Assembly: GCF_900101295.1 (NCBI RefSeq)
Contig: NZ_FOIL01000033.1
Span: forward strand, 1-33,904
DNA from: [Clostridium] aminophilum
Lineage (GTDB): Bacteria; Bacillota; Clostridia; Lachnospirales; Lachnospiraceae
Direction: 5' to 3'
DNA length: 33,904 nt
The notes under the pieces were generated by a model. The model did no database searches. It was not told the origin of the DNA and saw only the letters and a list, made by a program, of their open reading frames with translations. Position 1 is the stretch's first letter; every line of letters begins with the position of its first letter. A program made the translations under genes and the position numbers. Positions 1 to 7,002 of this stretch are shown here, one piece after another.

Positions 1-13
1 TAATAGGAATCGC

Positions 14-101
14 AATTTTGGGGGAACTCTTCGGAGCTGAGAGGACAAACCGTCTGACCCTTTGAACCTGATCCGGCTAATACCGGCGTAGGGAAGAAAT
101 T
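14..101 (+). promoter_or_regulatory. TPP riboswitch aptamer (THI element)
   Basis: The THI-box core is present: CTGAGAGG at about 37-44, then ACCCTTTGAACCTGATC, then GTAGGGAAG at about 88-96. The flanking AATTTT (14-19) and GAAATT (96-101) can pair as P1. This aptamer binds thiamine pyrophosphate. It stands upstream of a ykoFEDC thiamine-precursor transporter operon, the classic target, and is followed by a terminator hairpin, so transcription attenuation is the likely mode. The promoter lies outside the window or in its first bases. Confidence 0.95.
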
Positions 102-126
102 CGATATCAGCCGCAGGCTATTTTTC

Positions 127-161
127 GGAGCTTTCTTACGAGTAAGAAGGCTCCTTTTTTT
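127..161 (+). terminator. Rho-independent terminator of the TPP riboswitch
   Basis: The GGAGC...TTCTTAC arm pairs with GTAAGAA.GGCTCC across a two-base loop and is followed by seven T residues. It begins about 25 bases after the aptamer, the expected place for an expression platform. Inference: TPP binding favours this hairpin and stops transcription before the transporter genes. Confidence 0.85.
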
Positions 162-162
162 A

Positions 163-420
163 TTTCATAGGAAATTTCTCCGAAATTCCCTATGAAATAA
201 AAACGCTCCGCGAGGATGCGCACGCCGCTGTAAGCAAATTCACTAAGCTCGAGAAAACCTCGCTAAGTGAATTTCCATGGCACGCACTAAGCTCGAAAAG
301 ACCTCGCTAAGAGCTTCGCCAAGGAAGCTGTCACCATACGGTGACCAGCGGCGGCGCGCAAAGTCCGCGGGGCTCCCCTCAGGAATGAGGGGATGGGGGA
401 GCCGAAGTCCGCTTGCGGAC
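163..420 (+). repeat. Hairpin-rich non-coding element, copy A of an inverted pair
   Basis: This stretch between the riboswitch terminator and ykoF has no convincing gene. It matches the reverse complement of 13735-13965. About 80 bases from the first hairpin through the segment starting CGCTCCGCGAGGATGCGCAC are nearly identical, and further blocks match around GAGCTTCGCCAAGGAAGC and a GTCACC/GGTGAC hairpin. It opens with a 16-bp stem (163-178 with 182-197, one mismatch). It contains two tandem CACTAAGCTCGA...CCTCGCTAAG units (about 241-267 and 284-311). It looks like an intergenic repeat of MITE or structured-RNA type, but the family is not identified. Confidence 0.8.
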
Positions 421-545
421 TTTGTTCCGCGGGCAACGATCCAACGCCTGCGCTTGCAAGAGGACTTTGTGCTTCTTTTTTCTTTACTTTACTTCACCGG
501 AATAGCGTTTCTCTCAAAATGCTGCAATGACTCATCACCTCAACC

Positions 546-566
546 GGACCGCAAAATATGCGGTCC
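546..566 (+). promoter_or_regulatory. Hairpin just before the ykoF ribosome binding site
   Basis: A perfect 8-bp stem (GGACCGCA with TGCGGTCC, 5-base loop) ends eight bases before the AAAGGAG Shine-Dalgarno at about 575-581. It has no T-tract, so it is unlikely to terminate transcription. It could affect mRNA stability or access to the start site; this is inference. The stretch 421-545 shows no gene and no recognised site. Confidence 0.5.
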
Positions 567-589
567 TGCCGAAAGAAAGGAGACAACAC

Positions 590-1234
590 ATGGATAACAA
601 TTCCTGCGGATGCAATGTCTGCAGTACAAGAGAGGATCTTCCCTGGGAAGGAAGAGGAACCGATCTTCCGATCGCCGGATGCCGATTCACACTGTATCCG
701 ATGACGGACCGCTACGTTGACATCATTCTCGGTTCTCTTGAAAAGACGGATACCTCTTATGTCTGGAGCGAAACAGACGCTCTCTCGACCGTCTACCGCG
801 GAAAACTTCCGTACGTTGCAGATGCGGTGAAAGCACTGTTTGTCAATGCCTACCGTTCCGGCGTGCATATGGCGCTCGAAGGACAGTTCTCCAAGGGATG
901 CCCGGGAGATATTGCCGGTGACAGCCTGCTGGAAAAGGATGGCGAAGCGCCGAATGCGAAATCAGCAGAAGGAATCCATTTTCCGGTAAAATGCAAACTT
1001 GCGCTCTATCCGATGGGCGTCGGCAATTATATCGACGACATTGCCAAAGTATGGTACATGGCACAGGACCGCGGCCTGGAGCCAACCACCATCCATTACG
1101 CAACGCGCATCAGCGGAGACGTGCATGATGTCTTCGACTATCTCAGGGATGTCTGCGCCCTCATGGATGAATCCGCCGTATCCCATTATATTCTGCACTT
1201 TACCGTAAACTGCAACAGTCCGACAAAGGAGTAA
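590..1234 (+). CDS. ykoF: YkoF-family thiamine/HMP-binding protein
   Basis: The protein has 214 residues. YkoF in Bacillus binds thiamine or its hydroxymethylpyrimidine precursor and accompanies the YkoEDC transporter. Two internally similar ferredoxin-like repeats are visible, each opening with a LYPM motif (residues 35-38 and 139-142), as expected for the YkoF fold. The start is placed at 590 because AAAGGAG lies eight bases upstream; an in-frame ATG at 527 has no such site and would add 21 residues unlike the family. An N-terminal cluster of three cysteines (CGCNVC, residues 6-11) is unusual and might bind metal (inference). It is the first gene of the TPP-controlled operon and touches ykoE. 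Confidence 0.93.
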   Translation: MDNNSCGCNVCSTREDLPWEGRGTDLPIAGCRFTLYPMTDRYVDIILGSLEKTDTSYVWSETDALSTVYRGKLPYVADAVKALFVNAYRSGVHMALEGQFSKGCPGDIAGDSLLEKDGEAPNAKSAEGIHFPVKCKLALYPMGVGNYIDDIAKVWYMAQDRGLEPTTIHYATRISGDVHDVFDYLRDVCALMDESAVSHYILHFTVNCNSPTKE

Positions 1235-1239
1235 TGATC

Positions 1240-1833
1240 ATGACTAAAAACAATGAATGGAAATTAAAAGATGCGCTGATGATCGCCATCTGCGCGGTGC
1301 TCTTCGGTATCCTGCTGCTCGGCGCGACCTACGCCGGCGGCATCCTGTACGGCATCCTTGCCCCGGCGGGGATGGGTTCTCTCGGATATGAGCCGTTCTA
1401 CGGAATCTATTTCATGCCGGCGGCATTCTGCATTTACATCATGAGAAAGCCCGGAACCGGCATGATTGCGGAGATTCTTGCCGCCATCATTGAGACACTC
1501 CTCGGTAATTTCTTTGGACCGATTGTGATCCTGTCCGGTGTCGTACAGGGCATCGGCATCGAACTCCCGATCGCACTGAAGAAGTATCGCGATTTTGGTC
1601 GTCCGGTCATGATCACGTCCGCAGTGGTCTGCTCCGTACTCACACTGATCTACAACTGCTTTGTCAGCGGATATAAAATGATCGCTCTCCCGATTCTGGG
1701 TGTGATGCTGGTTGTCCGCATCATCAGCGCCGTCTTTTTCTGCGGTATCCTCACACCGATCCTCGGTGACAGACTCTCAAAGGCAGGAGTTCTCCGCGGT
1801 TATGCGATCTGCGAGGAGGACGCGCCGGCGTAA
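1240..1833 (+). CDS. ykoE: ECF transporter substrate-binding (S) subunit YkoE
   Basis: This is the membrane S component of an energy-coupling-factor importer for a thiamine precursor, probably hydroxymethylpyrimidine. The 197-residue protein is very hydrophobic, with about five or six membrane segments separated by short loops, and includes the SLGYEPFYGIYFMPA region typical of YkoE. AAAGGAG at 1225-1231 lies eight bases before the ATG at 1240 but only two before an ATG at 1234 that overlaps the ykoF stop, so 1240 is preferred. It works with YkoD (ATPase) and YkoC (coupling protein) encoded downstream. Confidence 0.92.
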   Translation: MTKNNEWKLKDALMIAICAVLFGILLLGATYAGGILYGILAPAGMGSLGYEPFYGIYFMPAAFCIYIMRKPGTGMIAEILAAIIETLLGNFFGPIVILSGVVQGIGIELPIALKKYRDFGRPVMITSAVVCSVLTLIYNCFVSGYKMIALPILGVMLVVRIISAVFFCGILTPILGDRLSKAGVLRGYAICEEDAPA

Positions 1834-1981
1834 TCCACTGGCGAATACTTAACCCAAAAAGAAAGAGCGAACATCACTTTTTCTTTCTTTATCACGGCAG
1901 CAATTTGCCGTTCTTTCATGACAAACAGCCCGCGCTGCAGCTCTCCGCAGTCGCGGGCAATGCTGCAATAAGGAGAAACCA
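1834..1981 (+). other. ykoE-ykoD intergenic stretch with three potential hairpins
   Basis: This 148-base gap is long for an operon of otherwise touching genes. It contains an A/G-rich arm (about 1856-1868) that can pair with a TTTCTTTCTTT arm, a CGGCA...TGCCG hairpin, and a stronger CCCGCG-CTGC...GCAG-CGCGGG stem (about 1931-1959) that ends roughly ten bases before the ykoD Shine-Dalgarno. There is no T-tract after the last stem. Possible roles are RNA processing or translational control of the transporter half of the operon; nothing here identifies a known family. Confidence 0.4.
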
Positions 1982-3490
1982 ATGACGACTTCCAAAATTG
2001 CGATCGATCTGAGCGATGTTACATTCCGCTATTTTAAGAATGGAAAACGGAATGTGATCGACCATGCCCGTCTGTCCGTTGAAGAAGGAACGATTACCGT
2101 TCTCATGGGCGCCAGCGGATGCGGGAAAAGCACCCTCTCGGCGCTCATCGCCGGTCTCTATCCGGAAAATGGCGGTTATCTTGAATCCGGCAGCATCCGT
2201 CTTTTCGGAAAGGAAGTATCGGAATTGGCGGTGAATGAGCGGGCGAAATATCTCGGATTTGTCTTTCAGAACCCGGATTTACAGTTCTGCATGGATACGC
2301 TCCGCTCGGAACTGATCTTCTGTCTGGAAAACATCGGAATTCTGCCGGAAGAGATGGACCGGCGCATTCAGGAAACCGCCAGAGCGTTTTCTGTGGAAGA
2401 TCTTTTGGATCGTAAGCTGTGTTTCCTCTCCGGCGGCGAAAAACAGATCGCGCTTCTGGCCTGCATTGATACGCTGAAAAGCCGGATTCTCGTTCTCGAT
2501 GAAGCATTTGCCAATGTTGACCGGGAAAATGCGCTGCAGCTTCTATCCTTCATCCGCCGCCTGAGGGAAAGGGGGACTACGATTGTCGCCATCGATCACC
2601 GGATTGATCTCTGGAAAGACACTGCCGACGAATTCATTGTCCTCGGAGAGGGCGCCCGGATCCTTGCGCGCGGCATCCACCGGGAGAATCTAAATTCCTT
2701 CCGGGATCTCTTTGACCGGGAAGGACTCTTTGAAATCCGGGAACGAAAAAGAAAGAATCATTCCGCTCCGACGTTCTCTCCGCAGATCTCCGCACCGGAT
2801 GAATCAACGATCCTGCGCTTTGAGAATCTCACTGTCCCGTATTCTCGAGATGATCCTCGCCTTCTTTTGGAAAATGCCTGCGCTTCTTTTCAAAAGGGGA
2901 CCATGACCGCGATTCTCGGAAAAAGCGGAATCGGAAAAACCACCACTTTTCTATCCGTTTTAAAGCAGCATCCCTACTTTGGAAAAATCGTTCTTGACGG
3001 AAAAGAGATTCGAACGCTGCGGAAAAAAGATCTCTACCAAAAAATCGGCATTGTCTTTCAGAATCCGGCAAACCAGTTTCTCACCCAGAATGTCTGTGAG
3101 GAAGTGGTGGAAGGACTCCGCATCTGGAATAAAGGACTTTCCGAAACGTCATTAAAGGAAACAGCAGAAAAACTCCTTGAGCTCTACGGTCTTTCCGACA
3201 AAATGCGCTACTCGCCGTATATGCTCTCCCAGGGACAGCAGCGTCGTCTTGCCGTTCTCTCCGTTCTTACCGGAGGGCAGAAAATCCTTCTTCTGGATGA
3301 ACCGACTTACGGACAGGATTATCGCGGAACCGCGGCAATCATGGAGCATCTGGAAAAACGGATAAAAGAAGACGGCCTGACGGTCATTTTCATCACCCAT
3401 GACCGGACGCTCGCAGGAATGTACGCCGACCGGATTTATGAACTGACCGACCGCCGGCTTCTTCCGGTGGATCCGCTCTCACTGTTATGA
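1982..3490 (+). CDS. ykoD: ECF transporter duplicated ABC ATPase YkoD
   Basis: This is a fused pair of ABC ATPase domains (502 residues) that powers the YkoE/YkoC importer from the cytoplasmic face. First domain: Walker A GASGCGKST at 43-51, signature LSGGEKQ at 149-155, Walker B ending LDEAF near 172-176. Second domain: Walker A GKSGIGKTT at 313-321, signature LSQGQQRR at 415-422, Walker B ILLLDEP at 435-441, with the switch histidine in ITHDR. The first Walker B carries LDEAF rather than LDEP, common in ECF A-subunits. An AAGGAG site precedes the start. The two-domain architecture matches Bacillus YkoD. Confidence 0.95.
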   Translation: MTTSKIAIDLSDVTFRYFKNGKRNVIDHARLSVEEGTITVLMGASGCGKSTLSALIAGLYPENGGYLESGSIRLFGKEVSELAVNERAKYLGFVFQNPDLQFCMDTLRSELIFCLENIGILPEEMDRRIQETARAFSVEDLLDRKLCFLSGGEKQIALLACIDTLKSRILVLDEAFANVDRENALQLLSFIRRLRERGTTIVAIDHRIDLWKDTADEFIVLGEGARILARGIHRENLNSFRDLFDREGLFEIRERKRKNHSAPTFSPQISAPDESTILRFENLTVPYSRDDPRLLLENACASFQKGTMTAILGKSGIGKTTTFLSVLKQHPYFGKIVLDGKEIRTLRKKDLYQKIGIVFQNPANQFLTQNVCEEVVEGLRIWNKGLSETSLKETAEKLLELYGLSDKMRYSPYMLSQGQQRRLAVLSVLTGGQKILLLDEPTYGQDYRGTAAIMEHLEKRIKEDGLTVIFITHDRTLAGMYADRIYELTDRRLLPVDPLSLL

Positions 3491-3513
3491 AGACAGAAAG
3501 GAAAGGTGGCTCA

Positions 3514-4257
3514 ATGAAACTGGAAAACCTGAACCCATCCGTCAAGGCTGCGGCTGTCATGATCGGCGCGATCCTGCTCTCTTTTTCCTATCTGATCAGC
3601 CTGAATCTGATTCTTTTTATGCTTTGCCTTGCCGGTCTTCTGTTCTTTTCGGACGCCCGTGCCTCCCGAATCGGAAAGATCCTGATTCCGGCATTTCTTG
3701 CCGCATTCGGGCTGTTCATGATGGGACTTTTATATGCAAAAGGAAGCTCCGTCACGGATGCGGAACTGACCGGAGTCTCCGGCGTTCCCTATGCCGTCCG
3801 CGCGGCCATGTCACAGAATCTGCGCACGGCGCTGCAGCTGTCGACCAGACTTCTCGCCTTTGCCGGTCTCGGCATTTTCTTTGCGCTGTCGACCGATGGG
3901 GAAGACTTTATCTTTTCACTGATGCATCAATGCCGTCTCTCCCCGAAGTTTGCCTACAGCATTCTTGCCGCATACAATCTCATGCCTCATATGATGCGGG
4001 AATATCAGCAGGTTCGCACTGCCTTTGCCGTGCGCGGAATTCCTGCCGGTCCCCTGTCCATGAAGCCTCTCTTCACCATGCTGGTCAACAGCATCCGCTG
4101 GTCTTCCTCCGTTGCCATGTCCATGGAATCCAAGGGGTTTAGCGGTAAAAGAAACCGCACCTTTTACCGGATTCCTTCGGTGAAATGGTACGATATCGTC
4201 TTCTTTGCCGTTCTGATCGGTGGAATCCTTGCGGGGATGGTTTTTCTCAAAATCTGA
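3514..4257 (+). CDS. ykoC: ECF transporter transmembrane coupling protein YkoC (EcfT)
   Basis: The T component links the S subunit to the ATPases in the membrane. The protein (247 residues from this start) has several hydrophobic segments and the two EcfT coupling signatures, VRGIPA and ESKGFSG, in its second half. CbiQ/EcfT proteins use such Ala-Arg-Gly-type helices to grip the ATPase domains. The start at 3514 follows a GGAAAGGTGG purine block; an alternative ATG at 3487 overlaps the ykoD stop by four bases and would add nine residues, so translational coupling from there is also possible. It is the last gene of the thiamine operon. Confidence 0.92.
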   Translation: MKLENLNPSVKAAAVMIGAILLSFSYLISLNLILFMLCLAGLLFFSDARASRIGKILIPAFLAAFGLFMMGLLYAKGSSVTDAELTGVSGVPYAVRAAMSQNLRTALQLSTRLLAFAGLGIFFALSTDGEDFIFSLMHQCRLSPKFAYSILAAYNLMPHMMREYQQVRTAFAVRGIPAGPLSMKPLFTMLVNSIRWSSSVAMSMESKGFSGKRNRTFYRIPSVKWYDIVFFAVLIGGILAGMVFLKI

Positions 4258-4361
4258 TTTGTATTTCACAGTCGCTTTTTCCGGTCGGCGACTGCAGGTA
4301 AAGATTACCCTGTCAAAAGCAAATCAAAGCGTCTCCGCCAAATGCAGAAATCGTGTAACAA

Positions 4362-4390
4362 TTGAATTTCAGCTTAATCCTTGCTATACT
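4362..4390 (+). promoter_or_regulatory. Promoter of the Abi_2 gene
   Basis: TTGAAT (4362-4367) and TATACT (4385-4390) are separated by 17 bases, close to the sigma-A consensus. Together with the local AT-richness this marks the following gene as an independent unit rather than part of the thiamine operon. Confidence 0.75.
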
Positions 4391-4426
4391 AGCCTCACGA
4401 TCAATAACAAGGGGTTTGTAACGATT

Positions 4427-5407
4427 ATGGGATATAAAACAACGGATGGTTTAATGCGCCACTTAAGAGACAGTGGAATTGCGATTTCCGGCAGCAAGCA
4501 AAAACGTCAGCTAACCAATACTGGTTACTTTCATGGATATAAGGGGTATCGTTTCTTTAAAACCGCCTCCACACGCCTCCCCTTTACCTCGTACGATGAG
4601 GTCTATGCAACTATTCAGTATGATTCAGATTTGAAATCTCTTTTCTATGGAAAGATGATGTTTATCGAGACCGCTCTCAAAAACATCGCTCTTGAGGGTA
4701 TTATGCGCCATACTAAATCTGAAGGCATCCAGGTAATGTACGATAAAGCAATCAGTAGCTATAATAATGCGCCTTCATCGGCCACTCCCGAGCAACGAAA
4801 AAAGCTTCAACAATATAAGCTCAATCTGCAGAATTCCATCCAGGGAAGTCTTGCATACGCATATAAGAAAAACAATCCCAAAATCACTCATTTTTACAAC
4901 AACGTTGGCTACTCTGAAGTTCCCGTCTGGGCCCTCTTTGAAATCATGACAATGGGCGATTTTGGTCAGCTTTTATCCTGCCTTACTTATGATGTTCGGG
5001 ATGACATTTCAAAACAAATCGGATTCAATTTGGCTTGCGATACCAACCGAGAATTGGTTTACAAATATGTTTACACTCTCAAAGACCTTCGTAATGCAAT
5101 CGCACATAATGCAGTCGTGTTTGACACACGCTTCAGAAATATTGACCCTTCACCTGCAATGAAACAATGTCTAATGCAGGATGTGCATTTACCTTATATT
5201 AACTTTAAAACCATCGGTGACTACGTCATTCTAATGTCGTATTATCTGAAGAAGCTGGATGTACCTAAAACAGAAATCAAGGCATTTATTCGCGATTTTG
5301 AAAAACTCACACAAACATACAAAAACGCTGTGAACCCAACCGTTGCCGCAATCGCTATTCATCCAGATTTACCGGCTCGGATGACCGCCCTTAAAAATTT
5401 TCTTTAA
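4427..5407 (+). CDS. Abi_2/AbiF-type HEPN protein (abortive-infection family)
   Basis: The protein has 326 residues. Its N-terminal GYFHGYKGYRFF block resembles the glycine/tyrosine signature of the Abi_2 (AbiD/AbiF) family. Near the C-terminal third, LRNAIAH supplies an R-x4-H pair (R222, H227), the HEPN ribonuclease signature. Family knowledge: Abi_2 proteins stop growth of phage-infected cells, and some act as RNA-cutting toxins held in check by a cognate RNA. The start at 4427 follows AAGGGG and lies about 37 bases after the promoter -10; extending the frame upstream to 4220 would run through the promoter into ykoC. Codon use is AT-richer than in flanking genes, suggesting transfer. A separately promoted small RNA follows immediately. 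Confidence 0.85.
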   Translation: MGYKTTDGLMRHLRDSGIAISGSKQKRQLTNTGYFHGYKGYRFFKTASTRLPFTSYDEVYATIQYDSDLKSLFYGKMMFIETALKNIALEGIMRHTKSEGIQVMYDKAISSYNNAPSSATPEQRKKLQQYKLNLQNSIQGSLAYAYKKNNPKITHFYNNVGYSEVPVWALFEIMTMGDFGQLLSCLTYDVRDDISKQIGFNLACDTNRELVYKYVYTLKDLRNAIAHNAVVFDTRFRNIDPSPAMKQCLMQDVHLPYINFKTIGDYVILMSYYLKKLDVPKTEIKAFIRDFEKLTQTYKNAVNPTVAAIAIHPDLPARMTALKNFL

Positions 5408-5411
5408 TCGC

Positions 5412-5440
5412 TTGAAGTCCTTCCAGATCCGTAGTATAAT
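5412..5440 (+). promoter_or_regulatory. Consensus promoter of the ncRNA behind the Abi_2 gene
   Basis: TTGAAG (5412-5417), a 17-base spacer and a perfect TATAAT (5435-5440) start only five bases after the Abi_2 stop codon. No reading frame follows, only two hairpins. It should therefore drive a short non-coding transcript starting near 5447. Confidence 0.8.
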
Positions 5441-5446
5441 ACTACC

Positions 5447-5508
5447 ACGAATTGGGATATGCGTTTGCGGACGCATATTTGAGAGAGTCGGGAAACCGGC
5501 TCTCTTTT
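5447..5508 (+). ncRNA. Small structured RNA paired with the Abi_2 gene (abiF-RNA-like)
   Basis: The predicted transcript is about 60 nt. It contains a perfect 8-bp hairpin (5457-5464 with 5471-5478, loop TTGCGG), a short AT linker, and a 9-bp hairpin with a GAAA tetraloop (5483-5491 with 5496-5504, one G-U pair) followed by TTTT, a terminator-like end. A structured RNA motif near abiF genes has been described by comparative genomics, and more recent work links AbiF proteins to RNA antitoxins. Assignment here rests on position, promoter and structure; I could not compare with the covariance model. The conserved unpaired bases before and between the hairpins would be the likely protein- or guide-contacting part. 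Confidence 0.7.
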
Positions 5509-5678
5509 CATTTTAAACCCTTCAATCTATCTCTTACCAACACTATTCCTCCTCAGCCAGACCGTAAAAGGTGCCTTCGGCACTTCAACTCCCCTGCCCC
5601 TCAATCTTGAGGGGTAAGGGGTTTTCTTTTGCCGTTTGTTGCATCATAATGATTCTATGAATATTATAAAATAAAAAA
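5509..5678. other. Gene-free stretch with hairpin repeats
   Basis: No gene is visible. Two strong hairpins occur: GGTGCC-TTC-GGCACT (about 5570-5584), and a long CCCC..CCCCTCAA / TTGAGGGG..GGGG stem (about 5593-5622) followed by TTTTCTTTT, which could terminate rightward transcription. The style resembles intergenic hairpin repeats common in Lachnospiraceae genomes, but only one copy of this type occurs in the window. Confidence 0.4.
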
Positions 5679-5714
5679 GCCCTTCACCTGCATGTGCACC
5701 TGCAGGAAAAGGGC
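5679..5714 (-). terminator. Terminator of the lipoprotein hydrolase gene
   Basis: On the minus strand GCCCTT..CCTGCAGGTGC pairs with GCATGCAGG..AAGGGC, then TTTTTTA. It is about 100 bases past the stop codon of the leftward hydrolase gene. Confidence 0.8.
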
Positions 5715-5811
5715 AGCAAAATAGCCAGGACACTGGGTAAGCACCTGGCTATGTAAGAGTCATATGCATTTTAAGAGGACGACAAACTGGAAGCTGTCAG
5801 CCAAAGCTATA

Positions 5812-6987
5812 TTATTTGCTTTGCTGGAACAGCCATTCCATAACCGCAATACAGTTATAAGCATAATCGAATGATGCCATATGGTAAACGGAACTGTTTG
5901 TTCCTCCTGAAGGGCCACCGCTCATGCCGGAAGAATCGCCGCTGCCGGGACCTCCAAAACTGCCAGACGGTTTTTCTCCGAAACCTCCGAAACCTCCGCT
6001 GGGAGCACCGGATCCTCCCATGCCGCCGCTCTTAGGCTCAATCGTTCCTGTTGTCCATGAAATGAAATACTGATCTTCATCTGCGGCAAACAGCTCCTGC
6101 GCGGCTGCAGAAAGTTCATCAACCGACCAGTTGCCGTCCCATTGAGCATACTTATAGGAAGCGGCATCCGTGTCAAACATGGCCATCACTTCCTGCGCTC
6201 CGTTCCATGCATTGGTGTCATCCTCTGCTGCGAAATATACAAAGGTCTGATTTTCCAGCCCTGACAGAGTACTGGTATCCCACTGGCCGTCAACGAACAT
6301 GCAGGCCGCATACAGACCTGGATATTCTGATGCAAGGATAAGTGTCGTCATGCAGCCCATGGACTGGCCGGTACCGTAGATACGTTTTGTATCGACGGCA
6401 TATTCGTTGCTCATGTAGTCGATATAACGTTTTGTGAGCTCCACATATTCGGTCGTGGTGTAGCTGCCATGGTCATCCAGGATCGTTTCCGGATAGGTCG
6501 GCACTGCAACGATTGTCGGATAGACCGATTGCCATTCTTCCGTAGCCCATACAAGACCGCCGCGCCCTTGTGTCAGGGATACCGTAGCATCACTTCCGGC
6601 ACAGCTGGAATCGCCGATGAAGACCACCATCGGATAGGAACCGGACGCATCGTAGCCTTCGGGCAGATACAGGTTATAGGTGATGGAAAGACCGCTCTCG
6701 GAATCTGAGTAAGTCTTCTGCTCGAACTTGTCTGCATAGGTAGCGATGAGCGTGTCCTCATCCTCTGCCAGCGTGTTGGCAACGGTACCGATGGCTGAAG
6801 CAGTCTCAGCGGATTCGCCTGTACTTGCCGTGTCTGCCGTTACCGTCGTTTCCGCTTGCTCCTGCGTGGACGCAGACGCATTATCCGTTGATTGAGTGGT
6901 TTCTCCCTGTGAGGAAGAATTCCCGCAGGCCGCCAAAGAGCAGATCATGACTGCCGCGAGAAATAGTGCGAGTGTCTTCTTGAACAT
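5812..6987 (-). CDS. Lipoprotein alpha/beta-hydrolase (esterase/peptidase-like)
   Basis: This is an exported lipid-anchored enzyme of 391 residues. The signal peptide ends in a SLAAC lipobox with Cys21. A low-complexity Ser/Thr/Glu spacer follows, then an alpha/beta-hydrolase domain opening with SGLSITYNLYLPEGY. The nucleophile elbow is GQSMG with Ser209, the probable acid lies in AAEDDTNAW, and the probable catalytic histidine is His369 in VYHMASF. This pattern resembles Esterase-PHB/feruloyl-esterase-like and prolyl-oligopeptidase-like hydrolases; the substrate is unknown. Odd: a Gly/Ser/Pro-rich segment of about 45 residues (roughly 316-360) is inserted just before the catalytic histidine. 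The start at 6987 is chosen over 7002 because GGAGGAAC lies eight bases upstream of it. It is a single gene with its own terminator. Confidence 0.85.
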   Translation of the reverse strand: MFKKTLALFLAAVMICSLAACGNSSSQGETTQSTDNASASTQEQAETTVTADTASTGESAETASAIGTVANTLAEDEDTLIATYADKFEQKTYSDSESGLSITYNLYLPEGYDASGSYPMVVFIGDSSCAGSDATVSLTQGRGGLVWATEEWQSVYPTIVAVPTYPETILDDHGSYTTTEYVELTKRYIDYMSNEYAVDTKRIYGTGQSMGCMTTLILASEYPGLYAACMFVDGQWDTSTLSGLENQTFVYFAAEDDTNAWNGAQEVMAMFDTDAASYKYAQWDGNWSVDELSAAAQELFAADEDQYFISWTTGTIEPKSGGMGGSGAPSGGFGGFGEKPSGSFGGPGSGDSSGMSGGPSGGTNSSVYHMASFDYAYNCIAVMEWLFQQSK

Positions 6988-7002
6988 AAAAAGTTCCTCC
7001 AT

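Noticed and set aside
277-597. A 106-codon open frame across repeat copy A
   Set aside because: It crosses hairpin-rich repeat DNA and overlaps the ykoF start; the frame is not maintained in copy B.
4220-4426. N-terminal extension of the Abi_2 protein
   Set aside because: The extension would overlap the ykoC 3' end and read through the promoter; its sequence lacks the Abi_2 pattern, which begins after Met at 4427.
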